From Paracoccus albus (GTDB lineage Bacteria; Pseudomonadota; Alphaproteobacteria; Rhodobacterales; Rhodobacteraceae), in assembly GCF_027913035.1 (NCBI RefSeq), contig NZ_CP115775.1, positions 1,984,001 through 2,048,000 of the forward strand: a DNA stretch of 64,000 bases, read 5' to 3'. Position 1 is the stretch's first letter, and every line of letters starts with the position of its first letter. A model generated the notes under the pieces. The model ran no database searches. It saw only the letters and a list, made by a program, of their open reading frames with translations, and was not told the DNA's origin. Both the position numbers and the translations under genes were made by a program. Shown here piece after piece: positions 27,305 to 35,277 of this stretch.

Positions 27305-28639
27305 TCAGGCGGCATGCATCTGTTTGGACATCATGACCAGGTTGCGCCCAGCGGCCTTCGCAGCCAGCAGCGCCCCGTCTGCCTTTCGCAGGACCTTCTG
27401 CACAAGCTGTCCATCCGCGTGTGAGACCTGATCACTGACAGCAACGCCGACTGACACGGAAACCGACACCTGCGTCGGGCCGGTCAGCCCATCCGCCGGC
27501 ACCGGCTGCGCCGAGACGCGATGTCGGATCCGCTCCGCCAGAGAAACCGCCTCCGCCTCATAGGCTGAGGGCAGCAGAACAAGAAATTCCTCTCCGCCGT
27601 AGCGCGCTACGAGCCCCATACCGGCAACTTCTTTCGACAGCGTCCGGGCCACGGCCGTCAGCACCGCATCGCCAGCCGCATGGCCGTGCTGATCATTGAT
27701 GGTTTTGAAGCAGTCAATATCGATCATCAGGATTCCGAAACCGTGGTCCGAGGATTCCGCAGCCGCCAGTTCGGCAGTGATTTGGCGGCGGTTGATCAAT
27801 CCGGTCAGCGGATCAAGTGCTGCCAGCCGGCGGGCCAGCCTTGCGTCAGAATGACGCCGCTCACCCTCCAACCCGCGTCGCAGCAGATTGCCCAGCCGCG
27901 CCGCCAGCTCTGCCCGGTGACGATCGGCGGACAGATCGGCGGGCAGCACCTCTGCCGCGCCGATTTCCAACGCGCGGGTTTCCTGATCACTCCCCGGATG
28001 GCGCTGCAGAAACGCAAGCGCCGTGCCGCGCCCCTCCGCCGCCAGACGCGCGCGCAGATCTGCCATGTTTTGCAAACCCTCGCCCGTCATTCCACCATCA
28101 ACCAGAACCGCCGCAAGCGACATCGGCATCCGCTCTGTCAATGAGCTTTGCGTCAGCACCGCCAACCCTTGCCCGGTAGCGGCTTTTACTGCGCGCCGCC
28201 ACTCGGAAGAAAGAGCCGCATCGCCGGTCAGCAATGCGATCTGATCGGGGGGCACGAACTCCGCAGCCGGCTCTGCGAAACCCCAGCCAAGGCCGCCTGC
28301 CGGTGCCAGCCAACAACGCAGCCGCGCACGCAAAACCGAATCATGGCACGCGCTGTCGAGGACATACTCCGCCCCGGCGCGAAACGCGTCCTGACGCTGC
28401 AGGGAATCGCAGATAGCAATCACCGGAACAGAAACCCGCCGTTTCAACGCCGCGATATCTGCCGCAAGCGCGGATGATGCAACATTGCGTACTAGAACAG
28501 CACTGACATCCGTCGCCAATGGCAGCGCCTCTGCCACGCTGGCGGCGGTCAAAACACGATGATTCGCCGCACCCAGCCGGGCCTTCAATGCGAAACGCGA
28601 CGATACATCGCTGTCGATTACCATCATTCGTCCCAACAT
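27305..28639 (-). CDS. PleD-like diguanylate cyclase with degenerate first receiver
   Basis: A 444-residue REC-REC-GGDEF protein that should make cyclic di-GMP in the cytosol. The first receiver (1-~110, MLGRMMVIDSDVSS) lacks the phospho-acceptor: where LLDVMMP is expected it reads AVLVRNVASSAL. The second (~120-235) keeps an Asp in AVLVDGGMTGEG. The GGDEF domain carries DPLTGLINRR, IDIDCFKTINDQHGHAAGD and an active-site ARYGGEEFLVLLP; an inhibitory RxxD site is not seen five residues before it. The ATG at 28639 fits PleD starts. Divergent from DUF3572 and close to a second cyclase. Confidence 0.9.
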   Translation of the reverse strand: MLGRMMVIDSDVSSRFALKARLGAANHRVLTAASVAEALPLATDVSAVLVRNVASSALAADIAALKRRVSVPVIAICDSLQRQDAFRAGAEYVLDSACHDSVLRARLRCWLAPAGGLGWGFAEPAAEFVPPDQIALLTGDAALSSEWRRAVKAATGQGLAVLTQSSLTERMPMSLAAVLVDGGMTGEGLQNMADLRARLAAEGRGTALAFLQRHPGSDQETRALEIGAAEVLPADLSADRHRAELAARLGNLLRRGLEGERRHSDARLARRLAALDPLTGLINRRQITAELAAAESSDHGFGILMIDIDCFKTINDQHGHAAGDAVLTAVARTLSKEVAGMGLVARYGGEEFLVLLPSAYEAEAVSLAERIRHRVSAQPVPADGLTGPTQVSVSVSVGVAVSDQVSHADGQLVQKVLRKADGALLAAKAAGRNLVMMSKQMHAA

Positions 28640-28714
28640 GACCGGCTTGCCTCGCAGTTCTTCCGCGGGCAATTTCGCATCAACTGGTTAAAAGAATCTT
28701 TCCGGACAGCACCC

Positions 28715-28984
28715 ATGACGACATCTGAAACTCAGGCCCGCGACCTTGCCGAAAAGCTGCTGTTGCATGTCCTTCAAGAGCCCGAACTTCTGAGCAGCCT
28801 GATGGGCCGAAGCGGGATGACGCCCGATCAGCTTCGCGAAATCGTCAGCAATCCGGGTGTGCATGAATTCGTTATGGATTTTGTCACCGAATCCGACGAT
28901 CGCGTCATGGATTGCGCGGATGCAATAGGCGTTGCCGCAAGCGAAATCGGCATGGCCGCGCGCCTCCTTGCGCGGCGGGATTGA
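28715..28984 (+). CDS. DUF3572 family protein
   Basis: An 89-residue helical protein, MTTSETQARDLAEKLLLHVLQEPELLSSLMGRSGM..., the usual length for DUF3572, a family found next to pleD-like genes in Rhodobacteraceae. The ATG at 28715 is chosen over a long upstream frame that overlaps the pleD gene. Divergent from the cyclase and 46 bp ahead of the H-NOX gene. No known function. Confidence 0.85.
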   Translation: MTTSETQARDLAEKLLLHVLQEPELLSSLMGRSGMTPDQLREIVSNPGVHEFVMDFVTESDDRVMDCADAIGVAASEIGMAARLLARRD

Positions 28985-29030
28985 CGCTATCTTAAACTTC
29001 GCGTGCTAGCTGATCCCAAACGGAGGCAGC

Positions 29031-29600
29031 ATGCACGGCTTCATCATCCGCGGTATCGAACTTTTCCTTCGCGCCCGACATGGCGACGGGGTCTGGGCAG
29101 ATGTATCGGCCGAAGCCGGCATCGACAGGCGTGGCACCATGCTGCTGCGCACCTATTCCGGCGCGGTCGCCTATGCACTGATACAGACCGCCAGTCAGGT
29201 CCTGAAGCTGAACCGCGATGAGCTGCTGGAGGATATCGGGGGATGGATACCACGGCTGGACAGCGTGCGTCATGTGATGCGCTTCAGCGGTTCTTCTTTT
29301 GAAGATTTCGTGTTGTCACTCGACGACCTGCATGATCGCGGAAGGGTTGTGCTGCCCGGCCTCAACCTGCCGCGCATCGCCACACGCGTGACGGGTCCGC
29401 GCCAGTATCTGTTGCGTCTGGCGGCAGAGGATTCCGACTGGTATCCGGTGCTTGCCGGTTTTCTGCGCGGCATGGCCGACGACTACGGCGTGCTCGCCAT
29501 CGTTGAGGAAGACGACGGCTGCCTCAGTGTCAGCATTGCAGATGATGAATTTGCTGAAGGCAACGATTTTTCCCTTGTACAGCAGTTTTGGGCGACGTGA
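29031..29600 (+). CDS. H-NOX (heme NO-binding) domain protein
   Basis: A 189-residue stand-alone H-NOX protein starting MHGFIIRGIELFLRARHGDGVW. The proximal heme ligand is H101 in SLDDLHDRG, followed by the expected Pro (LPGL). The heme-propionate motif YxSxR is degenerate (Y126-L-L-R-L), and there is no obvious distal-pocket Tyr, which points to NO rather than O2 sensing. The stop overlaps the ATG of the next gene (TGATG), a classic H-NOX/diguanylate-cyclase pair that lets nitric oxide tune cyclic di-GMP. GGAGGCAGC precedes the ATG. Confidence 0.9.
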   Translation: MHGFIIRGIELFLRARHGDGVWADVSAEAGIDRRGTMLLRTYSGAVAYALIQTASQVLKLNRDELLEDIGGWIPRLDSVRHVMRFSGSSFEDFVLSLDDLHDRGRVVLPGLNLPRIATRVTGPRQYLLRLAAEDSDWYPVLAGFLRGMADDYGVLAIVEEDDGCLSVSIADDEFAEGNDFSLVQQFWAT

Positions 29601-30613
29601 TGACGGCTGGAATGTCTATCGCGGTAGAGCGTGTGGCGATGCTTATGCCCATGCATCTTCTGGTCGGGCCGGAAGGCGAAATCCGTTCCTGCGGGCCGAC
29701 ACTGCGTAAGATGATCGGGCGCGCGCGGACCGTCGGGGCGATTTTCGAACTTCGTCGCGCCCCGCCAGAGGCCGACTTTATGGCCGCGCTCAACAGGGCC
29801 GCCTGCGAAGGTGTAAGGATCTTCCTTGGAATCAAGGAAAGCTCGCTGCCGCCTCTGCGTGGCGAGGTATCGCAACTGCCGAATGGCGAAGTGCTGGTCA
29901 ATCTGGGCTTAGGCATCGGGGTGATAGAGGCGATTGCGAATTACGACCTGACCGATGCCGATTTCGCCGCCAACGAACTGGCGATTGAGATGCTGTATCT
30001 GCACAAGTCTAACCAGGCCATCAGGTCCGAGCTTGCGCGCCACAGCCTTAGCCTTGAAGAGGCACGCGAGGCGGCGGAGATTCAGGCCTTCACCGACCCG
30101 CTTACCAGCTTGCTGAACCGGCGTGGTTTCGATGTTGCCTTTGGCCGCGCAATCGCTGATCGTTCTGCCACCGGGGAACGCAGGCAGGAATTTGCGCTGC
30201 TGCAATTGGACCTAGACTGGTTCAAGGATGTGAACGACCGCTTCGGTCATGCTGCGGGCGATGCCGTTCTGTGCCGGATTGCCGATATCTTGCGCCGCGA
30301 GACGCGGGCCGAAGATGCCATTGCACGAGTCGGCGGGGATGAGTTTCTGATCCTGCTGCCGGGCATGGTTTCCGAAGCCCCGCTGTACCAGCTGGGCCGA
30401 CGGCTGATAAATGCCACGCAGCAGCCGATTGACGTGAATGGCCATCAATGCCGCGTCTCGGCCAGTATCGGCGCGACTATGTCGGACCGGTACGGCACGA
30501 TTTCGGCTGAGAACATTCTGGCCGACGCAGACATGGCGCTTTACGCCGCCAAAAGAAGCGGTCGCGGCTGTATCCGCCTGCACGGGGCGGACATGTCCGG
30601 CGCCATGCGCTGA
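29600..30613 (+). CDS. HNOBA-GGDEF diguanylate cyclase, H-NOX partner
   Basis: A 337-residue cytosolic cyclase. Residues ~1-140 fit the H-NOX-associated (HNOBA) PAS-like domain ([42 protein letters not shown]), then a short coiled coil and a GGDEF domain with [28 protein letters not shown] and [13 protein letters not shown]. The inhibitory I-site RAED lies five residues before GGDEF, so product feedback is expected. No EAL domain follows. Translation is coupled to the H-NOX gene. NO-dependent control of its activity is established for such pairs in Shewanella woodyi and Legionella; here it is inferred. Confidence 0.92.
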   Translation: MTAGMSIAVERVAMLMPMHLLVGPEGEIRSCGPTLRKMIGRARTVGAIFELRRAPPEADFMAALNRAACEGVRIFLGIKESSLPPLRGEVSQLPNGEVLVNLGLGIGVIEAIANYDLTDADFAANELAIEMLYLHKSNQAIRSELARHSLSLEEAREAAEIQAFTDPLTSLLNRRGFDVAFGRAIADRSATGERRQEFALLQLDLDWFKDVNDRFGHAAGDAVLCRIADILRRETRAEDAIARVGGDEFLILLPGMVSEAPLYQLGRRLINATQQPIDVNGHQCRVSASIGATMSDRYGTISAENILADADMALYAAKRSGRGCIRLHGADMSGAMR

Positions 30614-30657
30614 GGCAGGCCCTTGCGCCGTCTGCCGCACCGACCTACAGCGGCATC

Positions 30658-31296
30658 ATGAAACAAGGGTTTCCATTTGCGGTCGCCGGTCAGAAAGTCG
30701 GCTTGCTGGGCGGATCGTTCGACCCCGCGCATGACGGGCATGTGCTGCTGACCGAGCAGGCGCTGAAGCGTTTCGGCATCGACAAGGTCTGGTGGCTGGT
30801 CACGCCGGGCAATCCGCTGAAGGAACATCAGCCGGCCCCGCTGGAGGACCGGATCGCCTATGCGCGGCGGTTGATGGACGATCCGCGCGTCGAGGTGACG
30901 GGGATCGAGGCGGAACTGGGCACCCGCAAGACTGTGGATACCATCGCCGCGCTGCAAAAGCTTTATCCAACGCTCGATTTCGTCTGGCTCATGGGCTCGG
31001 ACAACCTCGTGCAGTTCAGCCAGTGGGAGCGTTGGCGCGAGATCGCTGACCGGGTGCCAATCGGCGTGCTGAGCCGTCCGGGTTCACGTCTGGCGGCGCG
31101 GCTTTCGAAAGCGGCGCGGGTTATGGCATCTGCGCGTTTGCCAGCAAGGCGGGCTGGTCTGTTGGCTGCGTCAAAGCCCCCCGCATGGGTGATGGTCAAT
31201 ATGCCAATGTCGGATGTGTCATCCAGTGCCATCCGCGCGGCCCGGATCGTCGCGGGTGACGCGCCAAAGGGTGCGGGCACGAAAGGCGACGACTGA
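30658..31296 (+). CDS. nadD: nicotinate-nucleotide adenylyltransferase
   Basis: A 212-residue NAD-biosynthesis enzyme joining nicotinate mononucleotide and ATP. The nucleotidyl-transfer motif [16 protein letters not shown] and the C-terminal SSSAIR are intact, as is [10 protein letters not shown]. It starts 44 bp after the cyclase gene. The stop codon is followed immediately by transposon remnants, so the downstream neighbour usual in other alphaproteobacteria is not here. Confidence 0.95.
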   Translation: MKQGFPFAVAGQKVGLLGGSFDPAHDGHVLLTEQALKRFGIDKVWWLVTPGNPLKEHQPAPLEDRIAYARRLMDDPRVEVTGIEAELGTRKTVDTIAALQKLYPTLDFVWLMGSDNLVQFSQWERWREIADRVPIGVLSRPGSRLAARLSKAARVMASARLPARRAGLLAASKPPAWVMVNMPMSDVSSSAIRAARIVAGDAPKGAGTKGDD

Positions 31297-31299
31297 ACG

Positions 31300-31494
31300 A
31301 CTCCCGGCTTGCGCGGGCAGAATCGGCAATGTGCTTTTCGAGGTACTGAAGTAAGATATCTTCGTTAATGACGCCGTTGATCGTCGAGAAATAGCCCCTG
31401 CACCAAACGAGCAGCCCCAATAGCGTTTGCGGACATGCGGAAACTCCCGCTGCACCCGATAAGACGAACGGCGATCATATATTTTGCAAATAGT
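31300..31494 (-). pseudogene. IS200/IS605 TnpA remnant
   Basis: The minus strand carries the C-terminal part of a Y1 transposase split by a frameshift. One frame reads VQREFPHVRKRYWG (about 31415-31460) and the next frame continues LVWCRGYFSTINGV and LLQYLEKH. Together these match the IS200 TnpA order REFPHLRKR..WGxGYF..T.G...E.I..YIE. The catalytic HUH and Tyr regions are gone. It starts directly after nadD. Confidence 0.75.
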
Positions 31495-31612
31495 CCGAAT
31501 GCCGTGATCTGATCGCGCTCAAAATCCTGCGCCCGTTCAATCCTTGGCGGGCTTATTCTCTTTTGGTTCTTCGAGCATCTTCTTCAATGCGCGCTTTAAG
31601 TTCTGTGGACAG

Positions 31613-31870
31613 TTAACTGATCCACAGGACGATTGCGGCGATGGTGATTACAGCGAGGTCTTTTTTGGAGGTCTTTTCGTCTCGTGTTGCGACCTTCGGA
31701 AATGTTTGAGCTTGGAAAAGCAGCGTTCCACGGGATGCCTGTGGGTGTAGAGATGACGTGCGCGTGGGTATTTTGATCGCCCGCGATGGGTTCCGCGATG
31801 GCGCCCTTGTCTGAGATGGCCTTGCACAGAGCGTCGCTGTCATAGGTTTGTCTGTCATGATAATTCCGGC
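31613..31870 (-). pseudogene. IS5-family transposase C-terminal remnant
   Basis: Two overlapping minus-strand frames together give YDSDALCKAISDKGA and then PKVATRDEKTSKKDLAVITIAAIVLWIS, the C-terminal end of an IS5/IS427-type DDE transposase (Y/DSD..R..I...GA...IATRYDKL...F...I.LAA..IWL). Frameshift near 31740; the N-terminal half and terminal repeats are absent. Confidence 0.7.
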
Positions 31871-31889
31871 GGACCAGACATACGGACAG

Positions 31890-32275
31890 TCCCTCGGTCT
31901 GGAGCACATCTACACGAAATCCCCGGGCGCCGGGACCATGCTGTTCTGCATCGGCCATGCGCTGATGGGGAACCGCGACGAACTGATGGTGCAGGGCAAT
32001 CTGACCCAGACCAATGGCAATGCCGAACGACGCGCCGTGCGGGACATCATCCAACGCCATTCCTGCGGACCGCCCCGGCGCGGGGGCTACGACCTGTCGA
32101 TCAGGCTCTGCAAACGGATCAAAGAGGCGTTCGGCTGGTCCAATACCATCGAGGGGTGGCTCGACAGTCCATTGCAGCGTCGAAAGGGCGCGCTCCCGTT
32201 TCGCGCTGACAATTCTCCCCAACAACCTCACCCGGCCGCCGAGACTACTGGTTGCGGGACGATGAAAAACCTTGC
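31890..32275 (+). pseudogene. second DDE transposase remnant (IS4/IS5 superfamily)
   Basis: Plus-strand pieces CIGHALMGNRDELMVQGNLT and AERRAVRDIIQRHS are followed by an internal deletion, then GYDLSIRLCKRIKEAFGWSN, and after a frameshift VERARSRFALTILPNNL and RPPRLLVAG. This is the middle and end of a transposase of the type '..GHALMENRNGLVVQ..LTQADGHAER..'. It faces the IS5 remnant, so two different elements are broken against each other here. Confidence 0.7.
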
Positions 32276-32447
32276 GGGCTACACACACCGGCAGCACCAA
32301 AGACAGCGAGACCGGACAGAAAAGCCGAGATCAAAGAAAATCTTTCCCGCTCGGAGACTATTTCAGTAGCACGTCAGAATAGAGCATTAATCGAATCCGA
32401 GCCTCTGTTACGAAATGGCCCAAGCAGTCTGAAAACCGCTGTTGAGC
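32276..32447. other. short non-coding stretch in the island
   Basis: 172 bp between a transposase remnant and the stop of the winged-helix regulator gene. I see no gene, hairpin or promoter here that I can support. Confidence 0.4.
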
Positions 32448-34040
32448 TTAGCCGTAGGGGCGAAGTGCGGTGCCGTTCTGCCTGTGAAAACTGTGACTGA
32501 TCGAATGTCCATCGGCGGTCGAAGCAATCAGATCAGGAAATCGCCTTGTGATCTCTTGATCAACAGCCTTGCTGCCATGATGCCGTAGAAGGTGGTGTGT
32601 GAAGCCCTTGACGATATTCTCCTGATGCTCCGGCTTGCGGAATTGTCGTGCCCATGCGCGAAAAAGATAGCGCGAAAGATGCCGGCCATCGTCGGGAGAC
32701 ATGCTAGAAAAGCTGGACTCTGTCTCTGGATTCAATTGCCTTGCTTTCAGAGGCACTAGGAAAAGCCCGAAGATCAGTTGATTGACCGGAACGATATTGT
32801 TCAGATCCATTACGGTCTGCCTAACCGCCGAACGGTCCTCGCCAGCTTGCAGCGCGATAATTTTAAGAACAAGCAGATGGATATGGGTTCGCGAGGAAGG
32901 CTCTGTCATTTTGATGGCCTGGTCATAGATGGCCACAGCTGCCTCAAGCTGCCCCCTGCTTGCTTCGATCTGACCTCTCAGAGCGAAAACTTCGTCAAAT
33001 GCGACACTTTGCCTGAACGCCTCTTCGGTAATCCTTCCGGCAAGCGCAAGATAGCCGCGATCGATAAAACGAAGGAGCCTGGCAATCGACAAAAGGAGCC
33101 GGGGATTATCATGTGCATCGGGCAATGCCCGCAGAACATGGTCCTCTATTTCCGTCTCAAGCGCGATCCATTTGTCATCGGTTATGGGCGCTCCGTGAAC
33201 GCTGCGGATCAGCGTTTCATACTTGTTGAGCGCCTGCATGACCGAAACTTCTGCGCCTACAGGCAGTATCGATTTTTCGGATTGAATCCGTGCCGCAGAC
33301 CCGTACCATTCAGTCTTTTCATCAGACGACATGATCACCGCAGCCTCTGGCCCGCCGTCGGCGAGTGTCGTGTCACGCCAAACCGAACAGACAACCTGAC
33401 AAGAAATATCTTCGATGAGCTGTAGCTCTTCGCCTTGACGTACGATGCGGCGAAAGCTCTGGATCACTCGTCTCGTTGATCCTTCGCGCAAAGTCATTGC
33501 CAGATGTACTTGCCCGCCCTCCTCATGCACTTTCACGTCGAGGATGAAGCCAAGTTTATCGAGACCGTGGGGATCGGGCTCCCACCCCGGCGAGGAAACA
33601 ACCTTCTTATGACCACCGAGAGCTGAAGAAATTGCCGCTGCTAGCTGATCGGGAAAATCCCCGACGGCTTCGGTATGAGCGTTGTCTCCATAAACCGGAC
33701 CGATTAACAGGAACGCAGAAACCGGCTCTGGTTTGACCGGATTCGCTACCCAGGAATAACCGACGCCGTAACGTGTCGCGATAAAACGGGAATCCCTTGC
33801 GCTGTCACCAAGCCTTTTGCGCAAACGGTTGACCAGATAGTCGATATTCCGCTCGGACAGGACACCGCCGCTACCGTTAAGGCACTTAAGCAGCTCTTCT
33901 CGCGTTATAAGTGTGTTAGGTTCCCTGATGAACCGAAGAAGAAGTGCATGCTCTTGCTTTGACAATCGGATTGACGTGCCATCATCGCGCTTCGCGATGA
34001 GCATATCAGGCTGAAAGTTGAGATCGTTATAACAAGTCAA
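32448..34040 (-). CDS. winged-helix (OmpR/CadC-type) regulator with C-terminal TPR-like region
   Basis: A 530-residue soluble protein. Residues 1-98 are a Trans_reg_C winged helix (SKQEHALLLRFIREPNTLITREELLKCL, ERNIDYLVNRLRKRLGD, RYGVGYSW). Residues ~105-215 resemble the TolB-like domain of HilA/CadC-type one-component regulators (FLLIGPVYGDNAHTEAVGDFPDQLAAAISSAL). From ~260 on it is helical and TPR-like (EVFALRGQIEASRGQLEAAVAIYDQAIKM). There is no membrane segment. No ATG precedes the conserved first strand, so a TTG at 34040 is the likely start; the ATG at 34004 would cut it. It lies downstream of and codirectional with two secreted-protein genes in the island and may control them. Confidence 0.8.
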   Translation of the reverse strand: MTCYNDLNFQPDMLIAKRDDGTSIRLSKQEHALLLRFIREPNTLITREELLKCLNGSGGVLSERNIDYLVNRLRKRLGDSARDSRFIATRYGVGYSWVANPVKPEPVSAFLLIGPVYGDNAHTEAVGDFPDQLAAAISSALGGHKKVVSSPGWEPDPHGLDKLGFILDVKVHEEGGQVHLAMTLREGSTRRVIQSFRRIVRQGEELQLIEDISCQVVCSVWRDTTLADGGPEAAVIMSSDEKTEWYGSAARIQSEKSILPVGAEVSVMQALNKYETLIRSVHGAPITDDKWIALETEIEDHVLRALPDAHDNPRLLLSIARLLRFIDRGYLALAGRITEEAFRQSVAFDEVFALRGQIEASRGQLEAAVAIYDQAIKMTEPSSRTHIHLLVLKIIALQAGEDRSAVRQTVMDLNNIVPVNQLIFGLFLVPLKARQLNPETESSFSSMSPDDGRHLSRYLFRAWARQFRKPEHQENIVKGFTHHLLRHHGSKAVDQEITRRFPDLIASTADGHSISHSFHRQNGTALRPYG

Positions 34041-34140
34041 ATCACGTACCAGAGTTGATTTATTTTACTAATTTCCTGTCTCAGACTCAACCAAAAATTA
34101 ACGGCTAAATGTTAGGAGATCTGTTCTGACCGAAACGGCA

Positions 34141-34166
34141 CTGCCGCAGGGGTGATCCTGCGGCAG
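34141..34166 (-). terminator. 10-bp perfect hairpin between secreted-protein gene and regulator
   Basis: CTGCCGCAGG and CCTGCGGCAG pair perfectly around a 6-base loop, 9 bases beyond the stop of the Ser-rich protein gene. The T run is weak on this strand. It suggests the regulator is transcribed separately from the secreted-protein gene. Confidence 0.65.
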
Positions 34167-34175
34167 AAATTTGCT

Positions 34176-35159
34176 TTACTGCTGATCGCGGCAGTATTGA
34201 GCGACCTGTTCGTCGTTGAACGGCGTCCCTCTCGCCTTGCGGGCGACAAGTTGTCCGCTCTCGTTGCGCGAGCACGTGACATAATCCGCAAGAGATTTTG
34301 CAGGTTTCTGTTGGACAAAGCTCATTGAAGCCACTTGTATGTTCTGATCTCGACAATACTGGGCAACTTCATCGTCACTGAACGGTCCATTGCCTCGCTT
34401 GCGTGCTACCAGTTGGCCACTGTCATTGCGCGAACATGTCACATAGTCTGCAATTGAAGCCAATGCCGCTGGTGCCGGTGCCGCAAACGCTGGGGCTGGC
34501 GCCGAGGCAATAGCGTCCAGCTCCCTTTGTACACGTTCTGCTTCACGCCGCTCTGCCTGAGAGCAGATGCTGCTGGACGGGATGCTGCCTACCTGGCGAA
34601 GGGCAACACATGCAGCTTGATCCCTGGTCGCGATCATCATCAGCGCTGCCTGTCCCTGCCCCATCTGCGCAAGAAGGCAAGCCTCGTCGACCTGTGAGAC
34701 ACCGGCGGATGCGCCGCCACCAATTATGGATATCCCGATACTTCCACTCAGACCGCATGGATGGCCAGAGCCCATCGATGGCGCCTGAACGGCCGGCGCT
34801 GTTCGGACCTCGTAAGACCCGCTATATCTATGCTGGTTACTGGTCTGGGTCACGGCTCGTCCCCTCTGGTCCAGATAGACCTGAGCATTTGAACTGCCGC
34901 TTGACGAGCGGGCATTCGACGTGCCGCCCGAAGCCTGAGAGCTTGAACCGCCGCTATAGCTCGAAGAGCTTGAAGGTCCGCTTGAAGATGAGGAATACGA
35001 CTGCGCCGTACTTTTCACCTTTGCGGAACTCGACGAGTTGGAATTCGAGCCACTGACTGCTGTCTGCGCTTGTGCAGGCAGCGAGGATACGGTCAAGACT
35101 GCCAGGATTGACGCTGTTGCGACGAGCGCCGATACACTACTTCTGATATAAGTACACAT
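34176..35159 (-). CDS. secreted Ser-rich protein with duplicated Cys-pair C-terminal domain, unknown function
   Basis: A 327-residue exported protein. A signal peptide (1-32, cut near PAQA-QT) is followed by a low-complexity Ser/Gly tract (33-93), then a region with four Cys (135, 161, 184, 199) including SIGISIIGGGASAGVSQVDEACLLAQ, a short coiled segment (200-215), an Ala/Pro linker, and two copies of a ~39-residue unit (237-273 and 290-327). Each copy reads ADYVTCSRN.SGQLVARK...PF.D..VAQYCRDQ with two Cys, so one disulfide per unit is likely. I do not recognise the family. It is followed by a hairpin and the regulator gene; the gene upstream encodes another secreted protein. Confidence 0.75.
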   Translation of the reverse strand: MCTYIRSSVSALVATASILAVLTVSSLPAQAQTAVSGSNSNSSSSAKVKSTAQSYSSSSSGPSSSSSYSGGSSSQASGGTSNARSSSGSSNAQVYLDQRGRAVTQTSNQHRYSGSYEVRTAPAVQAPSMGSGHPCGLSGSIGISIIGGGASAGVSQVDEACLLAQMGQGQAALMMIATRDQAACVALRQVGSIPSSSICSQAERREAERVQRELDAIASAPAPAFAAPAPAALASIADYVTCSRNDSGQLVARKRGNGPFSDDEVAQYCRDQNIQVASMSFVQQKPAKSLADYVTCSRNESGQLVARKARGTPFNDEQVAQYCRDQQ

Positions 35160-35277
35160 ATTACTACAACTCCCCCCCGAACGAAGAGGTGGTAAAGAAG
35201 GCCGGAGCCGGTACGTTCGGACACCCACCCCGGCCAACTTAAGCCCAGCTACGCAGGCCTAAGTCTGACACCGTTGA

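Noticed and set aside
31297..31400. Duplicate of the tRNA-Arg 3' end (attachment site) at the left side of the island
   Set aside because: I looked for a copy of the tRNA 3' sequence after nadD and did not see one, so no att sites are called.
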